Shown here: one piece after another, positions 55,018-63,649 of the stretch
Numbering within the stretch: the stretch's first letter is position 1
Layout of the letters: each line of letters opens with the position of its first letter
NCBI RefSeq assembly: GCF_000374045.1
Contig: NZ_KB893348.1
Span: 186,001 to 250,000, forward strand
From: Segetibacter koreensis DSM 18137
Lineage (GTDB): Bacteria; Bacteroidota; Bacteroidia; Chitinophagales; Chitinophagaceae
Direction of reading: 5' to 3'
Length of the DNA: 64,000 bases
Made by a program: the position numbers and the translations under genes
The notes under the pieces: model-generated
The model's database searches: none
The model's input: the letters and a program-made list of their open reading frames with translations, nothing else
Told to the model about the DNA's origin: nothing

Positions 55018-55741
55018 GACGAATGAGTTTTCCTGCAGCTCCTTCATCTAAAAACCAATGCACTGGTTTATCTGCTGTTTGAATTAATTGGGCTGGATAT
55101 TTTTCCGGGTCGTATTTGCCTTTTAGTGCGTGCTGTACGGCATCCTGCTTACTTTTTCCTGTCACAAGAAAGGCAGTTTCCTTAGAGGCGTTTATTACAG
55201 GGCTGGTGAGAGTAATTCTGTATAGATCTTCCTCTTTATTATAAACTGGTATTACCCATGCCGTCTTTTCATTATTTTCATTATTACCGGGAAATAATGA
55301 GAGTGTATTTCCGTTTTTTCCCATTCCTAAAATAGCAAGATCAAATGTTGTTGTCTCGTTGTCAAAGTAGGTGTGCAGCAAGTCCTCATATTGCCTTGCC
55401 GATTTATCAGGAGAAATATCTGTTCTTATAATGTGTATATGCTCTTTTGAAATTGGCACTTGTTGAAATAATGTTTTCTCCGTCATTTCAGCATTGCTGG
55501 TTTCATTTGACGAAGAAACGAGCTTTTCATCTCCCCAAAAGACATGTATTTTGTTCCAGTCTATTTTGTCTTTAAAATCAGAAGCGAGTATCTTATAAAA
55601 AAGTTTAGGTGTATCGCCTCCTGAAAAAGCTACCGTAAACCTTTCCCTCGACTTCAGTGTATCGATTACCTGTTCTGCGAACCACGCTGCAAAAGCTTGG
55701 CAGGTCTCCTTTTCATTTTTATATATATGAAGCTTCGGCAT
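55007..55741 (-). CDS. 6-phosphogluconolactonase family protein with altered catalytic motif
   Basis: The 244 aa protein aligns with Pgl of the pentose phosphate pathway: FSGGDTPKLFY (39-49), HVFWGDEKLV (66-75) and LGMGKNGNTLSLFPG (138-152). In the last motif the family normally reads GMGxDGHTASLFPG, so the conserved Asp and His are Asn143 and Asn145. The family His is thought to be catalytic. The call as Pgl is therefore structural and activity is doubtful. No zwf or gnd is in the window. It overlaps the convergent amidase gene. Confidence 0.78.
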   Translation of the reverse strand: MPKLHIYKNEKETCQAFAAWFAEQVIDTLKSRERFTVAFSGGDTPKLFYKILASDFKDKIDWNKIHVFWGDEKLVSSSNETSNAEMTEKTLFQQVPISKEHIHIIRTDISPDKSARQYEDLLHTYFDNETTTFDLAILGMGKNGNTLSLFPGNNENNEKTAWVIPVYNKEEDLYRITLTSPVINASKETAFLVTGKSKQDAVQHALKGKYDPEKYPAQLIQTADKPVHWFLDEGAAGKLIRLIP

Positions 55742-55915
55742 CTCCTACCGTTAAAATTCCTATTAATTTTAATCTAATATATAACAATCAAAAAACACGC
55801 CGAGGTGTTTTTGTATAATTACCGGAAATTAATCGATTGTAAACGGAAAAAGTCGGTATAAATTTGAATGTATCTATTGAGTAATAAGTGTGTAAAATAC
55901 CAGGATGACCTACTA

Positions 55916-56860
55916 ATGAAAAATGAAATGAATGAGCATAGGAAAATATCGGTTGTTATGTGCACCTACAATGGAAGTAAATTTATAGATGAGCAAATAA
56001 CTTCTATTTTAAACCAGGAATATGAGAATTTTGAATTAGTTATCGTAGATGATCATTCTATTGATGACACATGGAAAAAATTGCAGGCGTGGCAAGAAAA
56101 AAGCAATCTAATTACAATATATAAAAATCAAAGTAATCTGGGTTATAATAAAAATTTTGAAAAAGCCATCCTGCTTGCTTCCGGCGATTTTATAGCTATA
56201 TCTGACCAGGATGATATCTGGCTGCCGCAGAAGCTGACCAAACTTTTGCAACCTTTTAATGACGAAAAGATTGTTCTTGCTCATAACCGGTCAGTAAGAT
56301 TGGAAAATGGGCGGCTAAGGTTTAAAAGCGCGCAGTTGCACTATCATTTCGAAGGCAACGATACCCGCAAACTGTTCATGTTTAACCAGGTAAACGGACA
56401 TGATATGATGTTTAGACAAGAACTAGTGAATAAATTTGTTCCTATACCCAAAGGGATGATGTACGATTGGTGGATTGCTGTAACAGCTACTTGCTATGGC
56501 AAAATAGCATCAGTAAATGAATTTCTTGTTTATCATAGAATACATAGTGAAAATAGCTTTTTCAGTAAGAATGCAGCTTCGAAGAAAAAAGAATTGGATT
56601 TGGAAGATTCTCTAAAGTTATTCTCCACAATAAAAGAACTTAAAGAGGAAAGCAAAACTTACCTTACTGCATTTTTAGAGCTGGTGACAAGACATAACAA
56701 ACAAGAAAAAGGATTTGATTTTAAATTATTTCAATTTTTATATAGAGACAGGAAAATTGTTTTTGGTCATAAAAAACGAATGTTTCCTGATGTCTCTTAT
56801 TTAAAATATGCAATCAAATATGCAAAGATGAATTTTAAAAACAAAGGAGTTTCTTTTTAG
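55916..56860 (+). CDS. Glycosyltransferase family 2
   Basis: A 314 aa GT2 protein from the ATG at 55916 (an upstream ATG at 55868 adds an unlikely 16-residue leader). It has VVMCTYNGSKFIDEQITSIL, VIVDDHSIDDT and the DxD motif SDQDDIW. The GYDWW-like MYDWWIA segment and a helical C-terminal region follow. It resembles rhamnosyl- or galactosyl-transferases of LPS and capsule synthesis. It stands alone on the plus strand. Confidence 0.88.
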   Translation: MKNEMNEHRKISVVMCTYNGSKFIDEQITSILNQEYENFELVIVDDHSIDDTWKKLQAWQEKSNLITIYKNQSNLGYNKNFEKAILLASGDFIAISDQDDIWLPQKLTKLLQPFNDEKIVLAHNRSVRLENGRLRFKSAQLHYHFEGNDTRKLFMFNQVNGHDMMFRQELVNKFVPIPKGMMYDWWIAVTATCYGKIASVNEFLVYHRIHSENSFFSKNAASKKKELDLEDSLKLFSTIKELKEESKTYLTAFLELVTRHNKQEKGFDFKLFQFLYRDRKIVFGHKKRMFPDVSYLKYAIKYAKMNFKNKGVSF

Positions 56861-56879
56861 AAAGCATTTAGCTGTTATA

Positions 56880-57767
56880 CTACTTCTTATTACTTAAAAA
56901 GGCATAAAGATTTGTTACTGCATTTCGCTTTATCTCGTCAAAAAGCTGTTGTTTATTTACATCTTTCATTCTTCTCTTTTGTATAAGATAATATGCCTTT
57001 TCAGCGAGAAGAAAATACTTCTTATCCGAAATATGTACCTGGTGTATTTTCTTTCTTACTGATGCAAACAGTTCGGCAATACCCTTTTTTTCTGTTGCAA
57101 CTGTTTTTAAAATATCTATTGCCTCATGACTTTTAAAAGCAGGAGCCCACATCATGCGGAGGTTTTTGATAAAGGTATCAGCATTAGGTCTGTCTGCTTT
57201 ATTCACTACAAATATGTCTGCTATTTCCATGAGGCCGGCCTTCATGGTTTGTATTTCGTCGCCTGCCTCGGGTACTACCACAACAATAGTTGCATCGGCT
57301 AATCCTGCAATTTCTACTTCGCTTTGGCCGACACCTACCGTTTCAACAATAATATAGTCAAAGTTCGCAGCCTTCATTAAATCGGTTATCTCAATTATCA
57401 TTGGGTGTAACCCTCCGAGGCTGCCTCTTGTTGCCAACGAACGAATAAAAACTGAAGGATGCGTGTACCATTGACTCATTCGAATTCTATCGCCTAATAA
57501 AGCGCCATAGTTAAAAGGAGAAGATGGATCAACACAAAGCACACCCACCGTCTTTCCTGCTTCTGTTATTTCCTGTATTAATGCATCTGTAATGGTGCTT
57601 TTGCCTGCGCCCGGTGGTCCCGTAATGCCTATTACAGGCACGGGAGGTAAGGGCAATTCAGACAGCAATTGCTCATATCCTTCTACTTCATTTTCAACCA
57701 GGGAAATCACTCTTGCCAGTGCTTTATAATTTCCCTTTTTTAATAATGCAATTTGCTGTTGTAGCAT
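56880..57767 (-). CDS. meaB: Methylmalonyl-CoA mutase-associated GTPase MeaB (ArgK type)
   Basis: A 295 aa G3E-family P-loop GTPase. GPPGAGKST (50-58) is the Walker A, DPSSP in VDPSSPFNYGALLGDRIRM and ETVGVGQSE are the switch regions, and NKAD is the guanine-specificity motif. It chaperones adenosylcobalamin into methylmalonyl-CoA mutase. The ATG at 57767 is preferred over 57818. The mutase genes are not in the window. It is divergent from the GT2 gene at 57845, with a 77 bp gap. Confidence 0.92.
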   Translation of the reverse strand: MLQQQIALLKKGNYKALARVISLVENEVEGYEQLLSELPLPPVPVIGITGPPGAGKSTITDALIQEITEAGKTVGVLCVDPSSPFNYGALLGDRIRMSQWYTHPSVFIRSLATRGSLGGLHPMIIEITDLMKAANFDYIIVETVGVGQSEVEIAGLADATIVVVVPEAGDEIQTMKAGLMEIADIFVVNKADRPNADTFIKNLRMMWAPAFKSHEAIDILKTVATEKKGIAELFASVRKKIHQVHISDKKYFLLAEKAYYLIQKRRMKDVNKQQLFDEIKRNAVTNLYAFLSNKK

Positions 57768-57844
57768 AATACGCAAACCTAAAGAGAAATAATAAAGGAA
57801 TATAAAAGGTAATGGCAATTCAAAGTTTAATTTTGCATCTTCCC

Positions 57845-58609
57845 ATGCGTAAAAATGAAATTTCAGTAGTAATAATTTGTAAAAACGCGGTTTCTACAAT
57901 AGAAAAAGCAATACGATCGTCGCTAATGTTAGCAGACGATGTGGTAGTTGTAGATAGCGGAAGTACAGACGGAACACTGGAAAAAATATCAGCCGATAAA
58001 GCCAGGCTTATACAAATACAATGGAAAGGGTATGGCAACGCAAAAAATATTGGTAATGAAGGAGCTTTAAACGATTGGATACTAAGCCTGGATGCAGATG
58101 AATACATCGATGATACATTAATAAAAGCTATCCGACAATTTGAGCCGCAGCATAAAAACATGGTTGGTATTATAAAAAGACTGAACTACCTGGGCCAACA
58201 GCCAATGCAGTTTGGCGAATGGAGCAATGATATGGTAATAAGACTATTTAATAAAAATTTTGCTCATTGGGATATATCCGAGGTACATGAGAGATTGATC
58301 ATCGATGCACCTGTCAACAAATTTAAGTTGAAGGGGCGAATCCATCATTATACATCACCCGACATTAGAACGTATCAAGTAAAACTGGAAAAATATGCCC
58401 TGCTTGCAGCAGAAAAATACCTTAAAAGCGGAAAGAAAGCTCCCTTGTACAAAATATATTTTTCACCTGTTTTCAGCTTTGTTCAAAACTATTTTTTAAA
58501 AATGGGTTTTTTAGATGGTAAAAAGGGTTTGCAAATAGCGCTGGCTCACTTTAACTATAATTATAAAAAATATAAGTTTTTAAAAGAGATCAGCAATCAG
58601 TCTTTTTGA
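57845..58609 (+). CDS. Glycosyltransferase family 2 (WaaE/KdtX-like)
   Basis: A 254 aa GT2 protein from the ATG at 57845 (57812 adds 11 residues). It has SVVIICKNAVSTI, VVVDSGSTDGT and the DxD-bearing LSLDADEYID, and a C-terminal helical part with YALLAAEKY. This arrangement is typical of LPS-core glucosyltransferases of the WaaE/KdtX group. It may act with the adjacent convergent GT2 at 58613, although the two are on opposite strands. Confidence 0.88.
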   Translation: MRKNEISVVIICKNAVSTIEKAIRSSLMLADDVVVVDSGSTDGTLEKISADKARLIQIQWKGYGNAKNIGNEGALNDWILSLDADEYIDDTLIKAIRQFEPQHKNMVGIIKRLNYLGQQPMQFGEWSNDMVIRLFNKNFAHWDISEVHERLIIDAPVNKFKLKGRIHHYTSPDIRTYQVKLEKYALLAAEKYLKSGKKAPLYKIYFSPVFSFVQNYFLKMGFLDGKKGLQIALAHFNYNYKKYKFLKEISNQSF

Positions 58610-58612
58610 AGG

Positions 58613-59485
58613 CTACCTCAGTATTTTGTAATTGGTAAAGGTAAATAATCGGACTCCCGTTAGTTTTTCAAAAAAATATAAAAGACGATTTTTAAAAGAC
58701 ATGTTTTTTTTCTTTGTATCCAGTTCAATATTCCAGTTCATATCTCCAATTCTTTTTTTCATTACTGAAGGGTGAGTGCCTGAAAATTTTTCTATTGAGT
58801 CAAATTCTTCAAAGTCAAACACATCTTCGGTTTTAATAAAAGACTCCCATTCTTCCTGGTCCATCCAATATCTGGAGGCATCTTTCATTTTTCTTTTCAT
58901 TTGTACAGGGCTTTTTACCCAGCCATAATGATAAATGTATGCATCCACCGGTTTTACCCGCAGTTTCGTGTTTCCTTTTCTAAAACCCTGCGCGTCTTTA
59001 TAAGCCTGAATACTTTTGTCGTTTCTGATTATTCTTATTTCGCGGTTATACCATTTTCTGCTGTCTCCCACATAATCATATGTACCATAAAAATGCAAGT
59101 ATTTGAATAAAAGGCCCTCTACACGTACATCATCTTTGTATTTTGAGCAAGCTTCAAGTATCGACGGTAAATATTTTTCATGCACCACTTCATCTGCCTG
59201 AATGTAAAAAGCCCACGTGCTTTCTTTATCGACCAACTGAAAAGCTTTATTGGTTTCCACCGCAAGAACAGTTCCGCCTTTACGCAAAGACTTGTCCCAT
59301 ACGCTGTCAAATATCTTAATCTTTTCACTATTAATACTTTGCACCAATTCTTTGGTATTATCGCTGCTATCACCAACCAATACTATCATTTCATCTACAA
59401 CCGGCAAAATAGAGGTAATAGCTTCCACTATAGGGTAATCGTTAATGATGGCATTTTTGATAATTGTGAAGCCGGAAATTTTCAT
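58613..59485 (-). CDS. Glycosyltransferase family 2
   Basis: A 290 aa GT2 protein with GFTIIKNAIINDYPIVEAI, MIVLVGDSSDNT and the acidic YIQADEVVH motif in the DxD position, followed by a helical, Lys-rich tail. It is convergent with the WaaE-like gene, three bases apart. It belongs to the same envelope-glycan theme; the substrate is unknown. Confidence 0.84.
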   Translation of the reverse strand: MKISGFTIIKNAIINDYPIVEAITSILPVVDEMIVLVGDSSDNTKELVQSINSEKIKIFDSVWDKSLRKGGTVLAVETNKAFQLVDKESTWAFYIQADEVVHEKYLPSILEACSKYKDDVRVEGLLFKYLHFYGTYDYVGDSRKWYNREIRIIRNDKSIQAYKDAQGFRKGNTKLRVKPVDAYIYHYGWVKSPVQMKRKMKDASRYWMDQEEWESFIKTEDVFDFEEFDSIEKFSGTHPSVMKKRIGDMNWNIELDTKKKNMSFKNRLLYFFEKLTGVRLFTFTNYKILR

Positions 59486-59587
59486 TAACTTTTTTTATAT
59501 TGTCAAAGAACGATTTTTTTTCTAACTCTGTAAATTTTTTGGCATTTGTGTTGATTAAAACCTATAGAAAAAATTATTAGAATCGAT

Positions 59588-60226
59588 ATGACCAATTTTA
59601 TCCCGATATTTCCTTTAGGTATAGTTGTATTTCCCGGCGAAGACCTAAACCTGCATATATTTGAGCCCAGGTACAAGCAACTGATAACAGACTGTTTTGC
59701 TGAAGCAAAACCTTTTGGCATTCCCACTGTTTTAAAAAACGGGTTAAGTGAAAGAGGAACACTTGTAGAGGTAAAAGAGATAGTAGAAGTGTACGAAGAT
59801 GGAAAGCTTGATATTAAAACCAAAGGTATTTCTGTTTTTAGAATTTTAGAAGTGGTAAAAAGCATTCCTGAAAAGTTGTATAGCGGGGCTATAGTAAATT
59901 ACCCCATTAATGAGGAGCGGCAATTTACTCCCCTTTTAAGAAAAGTTGTAAAAAGTATCAGGGACTTGCATGATATTCTCAAATTGAATAAAAGATTTAA
60001 TAAGCCGGATGACGAATTGTTGGCTTATGATATCGCGCATCATATTGGGTTGTCATTAGATGAAGAATACGAGTTACTGGGGCTGCTTCGCGAAGATCAA
60101 CGCCTCGAATATATAAAACGGCATTTGAATAAGGTGTTGCCGGTGGTAAATGAAATGGAGGCCCTGAAGGAGCGGATAAAATTAAATGGCCATTTTAAAA
60201 ATCTTTCAGGCAATTTTGATTTATAA
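59588..60226 (+). CDS. LON peptidase substrate-binding domain protein
   Basis: A 212 aa protein with the LON N-terminal substrate-binding domain only: IPIFPLGIVVFPGEDLNLHIFEPRYKQLI (5-34), GTLVEV and a helical second half (about 120-212). It lacks AAA and protease domains, as do many free-standing LON-SBD proteins of unknown role. It is cytoplasmic. A 100 bp gap with a hairpin separates it from coaX. Confidence 0.87.
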   Translation: MTNFIPIFPLGIVVFPGEDLNLHIFEPRYKQLITDCFAEAKPFGIPTVLKNGLSERGTLVEVKEIVEVYEDGKLDIKTKGISVFRILEVVKSIPEKLYSGAIVNYPINEERQFTPLLRKVVKSIRDLHDILKLNKRFNKPDDELLAYDIAHHIGLSLDEEYELLGLLREDQRLEYIKRHLNKVLPVVNEMEALKERIKLNGHFKNLSGNFDL

Positions 60227-60240
60227 TGTTACTAAGTGTT

Positions 60241-60267
60241 TTACCGGATCACTTTTTAATCCGGTAA
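60241..60267 (+). terminator. Hairpin after the LON-domain gene
   Basis: TTACCGGAT at 60241-60249 pairs with ATCCGGTAA at 60259-60267 around a 9-base loop. The following T stretch is weak. Confidence 0.55.
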
Positions 60268-60326
60268 GTATTGTTTTATAATTTATTGCCTTTAAAACCC
60301 TCTATTTCTTTAATCGTAGTTCTGTT

Positions 60327-61061
60327 ATGACAACTCTTTGTTTCGACTTTGGAAATACCCGTCTTAAATGTGCTGTTTTTATTAATAAAGATTTTGCCGA
60401 AGAATTGATATTGCCTGATGATTCTGCTGCAGAAATGAAAAAGCTTTTAGAAAAGTATCAGCCTCATCGCTCTATTCTTTCCTCAGTAATTGATCATAAT
60501 CCTGCAGTTGAAGAAATTCTGAAGGAAAAAACGACTTTTCATAAACTTTCTTACGATAGTAAATTGCCTGTTACATCACCTGTCGGCAAACCTCATACCA
60601 TTGGAGCAGACAGGATAGCGATGGTTGTAGCTGCAGTAAACCTTTACCCTGATCAGCATAACCTGGTAATAGGGCTTGGCTCCTGCATCACCTACAATTT
60701 TGTCAACAAGTATCACCAGTTTATAGGGGGAAGTATTTCTCCGGGTATGGAAATGCGTTTTAAGTCGCTCGAATACTACACGGCAAAACTACCACTTGTA
60801 GAGGCTGACTGGAATTTTCCTCTTTTGGGCTATGATACCAAAACCAATATTCAAAGTGGGGTAATTGCCGGAATGGCAAAAGAAATAGATGGAATTATAG
60901 ATTTATATAAGGAAAAGTACGAGAACTTTAACGTGCATTTAACCGGTGGGGATATATCCTGGTTTGCTTCCCTGCTTAAAAATAAGATATTTGCAGACCC
61001 TTCTTTAATATACAAAGGGCTTTATGCCATCAGTGACTACAATCATGAATCCAAAACTTAG
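60327..61061 (+). CDS. coaX: Type III pantothenate kinase with altered catalytic position
   Basis: CoaX phosphorylates pantothenate in the first step of coenzyme A synthesis. The 244 aa length, the N-terminal CFDFGNTRLKCAVF and GADRIA (93-98) mark the ASKHA-fold type III family. In the second phosphate-binding motif, usually (V/I)DxGTxxT with a catalytic Asp, this protein has IGLGSCIT, so the Asp is Gly116 and the Thr is Ser119. The SPG(M) segment follows normally. The gene overlaps the next gene by 17 bases (from the ATG at 61045). Confidence 0.85.
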   Translation: MTTLCFDFGNTRLKCAVFINKDFAEELILPDDSAAEMKKLLEKYQPHRSILSSVIDHNPAVEEILKEKTTFHKLSYDSKLPVTSPVGKPHTIGADRIAMVVAAVNLYPDQHNLVIGLGSCITYNFVNKYHQFIGGSISPGMEMRFKSLEYYTAKLPLVEADWNFPLLGYDTKTNIQSGVIAGMAKEIDGIIDLYKEKYENFNVHLTGGDISWFASLLKNKIFADPSLIYKGLYAISDYNHESKT

Positions 61062-62352
61062 CTTTATTGTTTTTCTTATACTAACTTTTTATACTGCAAA
61101 CGCACAGGAAAACTCGCCTTTTTCGAGATATGGATTGGGAGATGTCTATCCTTCTCAAAATGTTATCAACCGTGCAATGGGTAATATCTCAAGCACTTAT
61201 GCAAATGGTCAGAGCGTCAATCTAGGCAATCCTGCTGCTTATAGCGAATTAAAGATTGTAACATACGATATTGGTGTAGCACTTGATACCCGCTCGTTAA
61301 AAAGCGCTAATCCTGTATTGAAATACAACTCTGTTAATCTGACTCCCTCTTATGTAGCCTTGGGTATGCCGTTGAGCAAAAAGCACAATTTAGGGCTTGC
61401 TTTCGGGCTAAAGCCATTGTCTCGGGTTAGCTATTCTATTCAAGACAATAAGAGAATTTATGGGGATAGCATTAATTATTTGTATGAAGGAGACGGCGGT
61501 CTTTACCAGGCTTTTGTAGGTATCGGCAAGCGCTGGGGCGGACTGCGAATTGGCATAAATACAGGATATATGTTTGGCACTAAACAAAATAGTACAATAA
61601 CCACTCCTGTAGACAGTGTTTCTACCTACACATCTAATTCACAAACGCTTACTACTTTCAACAAGATATTTTTCAATGCAGGCCTTCAATATGATGCGAT
61701 GTTAAGTAAGACAACGACCTTGCGATTTGGCTTTTCTGGCAATCTGAAACAAAAGTTGAATGCGCAGCAACAAATAAACAGGGAAACAATTACTTACGAC
61801 GCAAATGGCTCTATGCAGAAAGTGGACAGTATTTACCAACCACAGGAGAAAGCAGGAAAAATTGAATTTCCCCTTTCATATGCTGCAGGCATAAGTCTCA
61901 ATTCAAGTGTTATAGATCATTTAGGTAACAAATTTGAAAAAAGCATACTGGCAGTTGAATATGAAACAACCAAATGGGCAGATTACCGTTTCTTTGATCA
62001 GCCTGATAAACTTATTAATAGTTGGCAGTTTAAAGTTGGCGGACAGTTAACACCTAATCCCTTAAGCATTAAAAGTTATTGGGACAGAGTTAATTACCGC
62101 GCCGGATTTTACTATGGTAAAGAAGCTTTAAATGTAGAGGGGAATGAATTGCCGGTGTATGCGCTAACATTAGGAGCAGGCTTGCCTATTCGTAAATGGA
62201 GATCTTTTGACAACCAATATACTATTATTAATACTGCAATAGAAATTGGAAAAAGAGGAAATAAGAACAATAATATAACAGAAAGCTTTTTCCGGCTCTC
62301 CTTCGGACTTAACTTAAGTGATATTTGGTTTATAAAAAGAAAATATGAATAA
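61045..62352 (+). CDS. Outer-membrane beta-barrel protein of unknown function
   Basis: A 435 aa exported protein with signal peptide (about 1-19, ending ANAQ) and the opening ENSPFSRYGLGD, followed by alternating amphipathic strands. It ends SFGLNLSDIWFIKRKYE. It resembles the FadL-like or PorV-like barrels in Bacteroidota. It lies between coaX and lptC with overlaps at both ends (17 and 8 bases), a conserved grouping that hints at an envelope role. The ATG at 61045 is preferred over 61024. Confidence 0.75.
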   Translation: MNPKLSFIVFLILTFYTANAQENSPFSRYGLGDVYPSQNVINRAMGNISSTYANGQSVNLGNPAAYSELKIVTYDIGVALDTRSLKSANPVLKYNSVNLTPSYVALGMPLSKKHNLGLAFGLKPLSRVSYSIQDNKRIYGDSINYLYEGDGGLYQAFVGIGKRWGGLRIGINTGYMFGTKQNSTITTPVDSVSTYTSNSQTLTTFNKIFFNAGLQYDAMLSKTTTLRFGFSGNLKQKLNAQQQINRETITYDANGSMQKVDSIYQPQEKAGKIEFPLSYAAGISLNSSVIDHLGNKFEKSILAVEYETTKWADYRFFDQPDKLINSWQFKVGGQLTPNPLSIKSYWDRVNYRAGFYYGKEALNVEGNELPVYALTLGAGLPIRKWRSFDNQYTIINTAIEIGKRGNKNNNITESFFRLSFGLNLSDIWFIKRKYE

Positions 62353-62920
62353 TGGAACTTTAAGGATATTCAAAATAGCAGCAGCCTTTTTTCTCGGCTG
62401 CTTTTTTGTTTGTTCCTGCGAGAATGACATTCGTGAAGTGCAAAATTTAAATCAGAAAACGCTTGGAATTGAGGAAGCAAAAGGGATCGAAAGCTATCTT
62501 AGCCAGGATGGAAAAGTAAAAGCTAAGCTAACCGCACCACTAATGCTTCGATACCAGTTAGATACGCCCAAAGTGGAATTTCCTAATTCTCTTAGAGTTG
62601 ATTTTTTTGATGACAGTACAAAAGTAGAAAGTAAACTTTTTTCAAAATATGGCCGATACCTCGAAAATGAAAACAAGGTTTTTTTAAGGGACAGCGTGGT
62701 TGTTTTTAATATGTCGGGCGATACGCTTTTTTGTAAAGAATTGTATTGGGATCAGAATAAAGCAATTTTTTATACTGATAAAAATGTCATCATACACAAG
62801 CCTGACCAAAAGGTATTTGGAAATGGCTTAATTGCTGATCAGAGCTTCAAATGGTTTACTATTAAACATCCTCACGACAGTTATCTTAATATTCCTGACA
62901 GTTCTTTTTTAGGAGATTAA
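62345..62920 (+). CDS. lptC: LPS export ABC transporter periplasmic protein LptC
   Basis: A 191 aa protein with a lipoprotein-like signal (FVCSCEND, Cys near 25) and the LptC beta-jellyroll: GIESYLSQDGKVKAKLTAPLM, VEFPNSLRVDFFDD and KVFGNGLIAD. LptC bridges the inner-membrane LptBFG complex to the periplasmic LptA. It overlaps the outer-membrane protein gene by eight bases. A hairpin at 62931 ends the transcript. Confidence 0.87.
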   Translation: MNNGTLRIFKIAAAFFLGCFFVCSCENDIREVQNLNQKTLGIEEAKGIESYLSQDGKVKAKLTAPLMLRYQLDTPKVEFPNSLRVDFFDDSTKVESKLFSKYGRYLENENKVFLRDSVVVFNMSGDTLFCKELYWDQNKAIFYTDKNVIIHKPDQKVFGNGLIADQSFKWFTIKHPHDSYLNIPDSSFLGD

Positions 62921-62930
62921 ATAACACCTG

Positions 62931-62956
62931 TGTAAGCCCCTTTTCAGAGGCTTACA
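62931..62956. terminator. Hairpin between lptC and the pseudo-receiver gene
   Basis: TGTAAGCC at 62931-62938 pairs with GGCTTACA at 62949-62956, between convergent genes. There is little T run on either side. Confidence 0.5.
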
Positions 62957-63013
62957 TAATCAAGTGTTGGGGGATTATAACGATTTGTTATTTATTTTAT
63001 TACTATAGTTTCA

Positions 63014-63451
63014 TCAAAACAATGGGTCCCTGGTAAACTTATAAGTACTGTGTTCAGGGTAATTAAAAAAAGACGATATAGTAGATCTAGTCACTGAAAG
63101 TTGATGAATAATCCTCGGTAAATCTTTTATTTCCTGCGGTTTAATTAAAACAACACCAGTTGGAATTTCAATATCATTATTCTTAAACTCCTCATAAATG
63201 AATTTGGACACAATCATTAACGAAAAGCAATTTTTCTCTTTATAAATCTTTAAGGAAGAAGCGATTTCTGCGTTAAATTCAAGTCCCCAAACTATAACAT
63301 CTGTTTGTTTTGAAATTAAAGAAAATGCTTTTTCTGCCGTTGATGCTGCTGAAATTGTAGCTATGTTGTTCAGTTCAATTACTTGTTCCAATAATGTTTT
63401 ATCAACAGCTATACTACCTTCAACAATTAAAACATTCAATCTTCTTTCCAT
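63014..63451 (-). CDS. Degenerate receiver-like (pseudo-receiver) protein
   Basis: A 145 aa protein from the ATG at 63451 (63487 is an alternative) that fits the receiver fold: VLIVEGS in place of VLIVDDS, then DVIVWGLEFN where the phospho-acceptor Asp is expected but Gly stands, a Ser near MIVSK, and a retained Lys in LIKP. It therefore should not be phosphorylated at the usual place. The adjacent gene upstream encodes an intact receiver. It may act as a decoy, dimer partner or phosphorylation-independent signal protein. Confidence 0.72.
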   Translation of the reverse strand: MERRLNVLIVEGSIAVDKTLLEQVIELNNIATISAASTAEKAFSLISKQTDVIVWGLEFNAEIASSLKIYKEKNCFSLMIVSKFIYEEFKNNDIEIPTGVVLIKPQEIKDLPRIIHQLSVTRSTISSFFNYPEHSTYKFTRDPLF

Positions 63452-63649
63452 TCTCTTTTTGTGTTTGCAAAGAAAGTCTAAGTGCATTTACTGGCAAATA
63501 GAGCAAAATTTTAATCTTCTGTAGAATATAATAAGTAAATCCTGTAGTATATGTTCGACAAACGATGATTAGGTTAAACATCACTGATAAATAAAGGAAG
63601 GAAGTAACAGATGTAAGATGTGTAATATTTGCAATAAAAAAATCGATAA

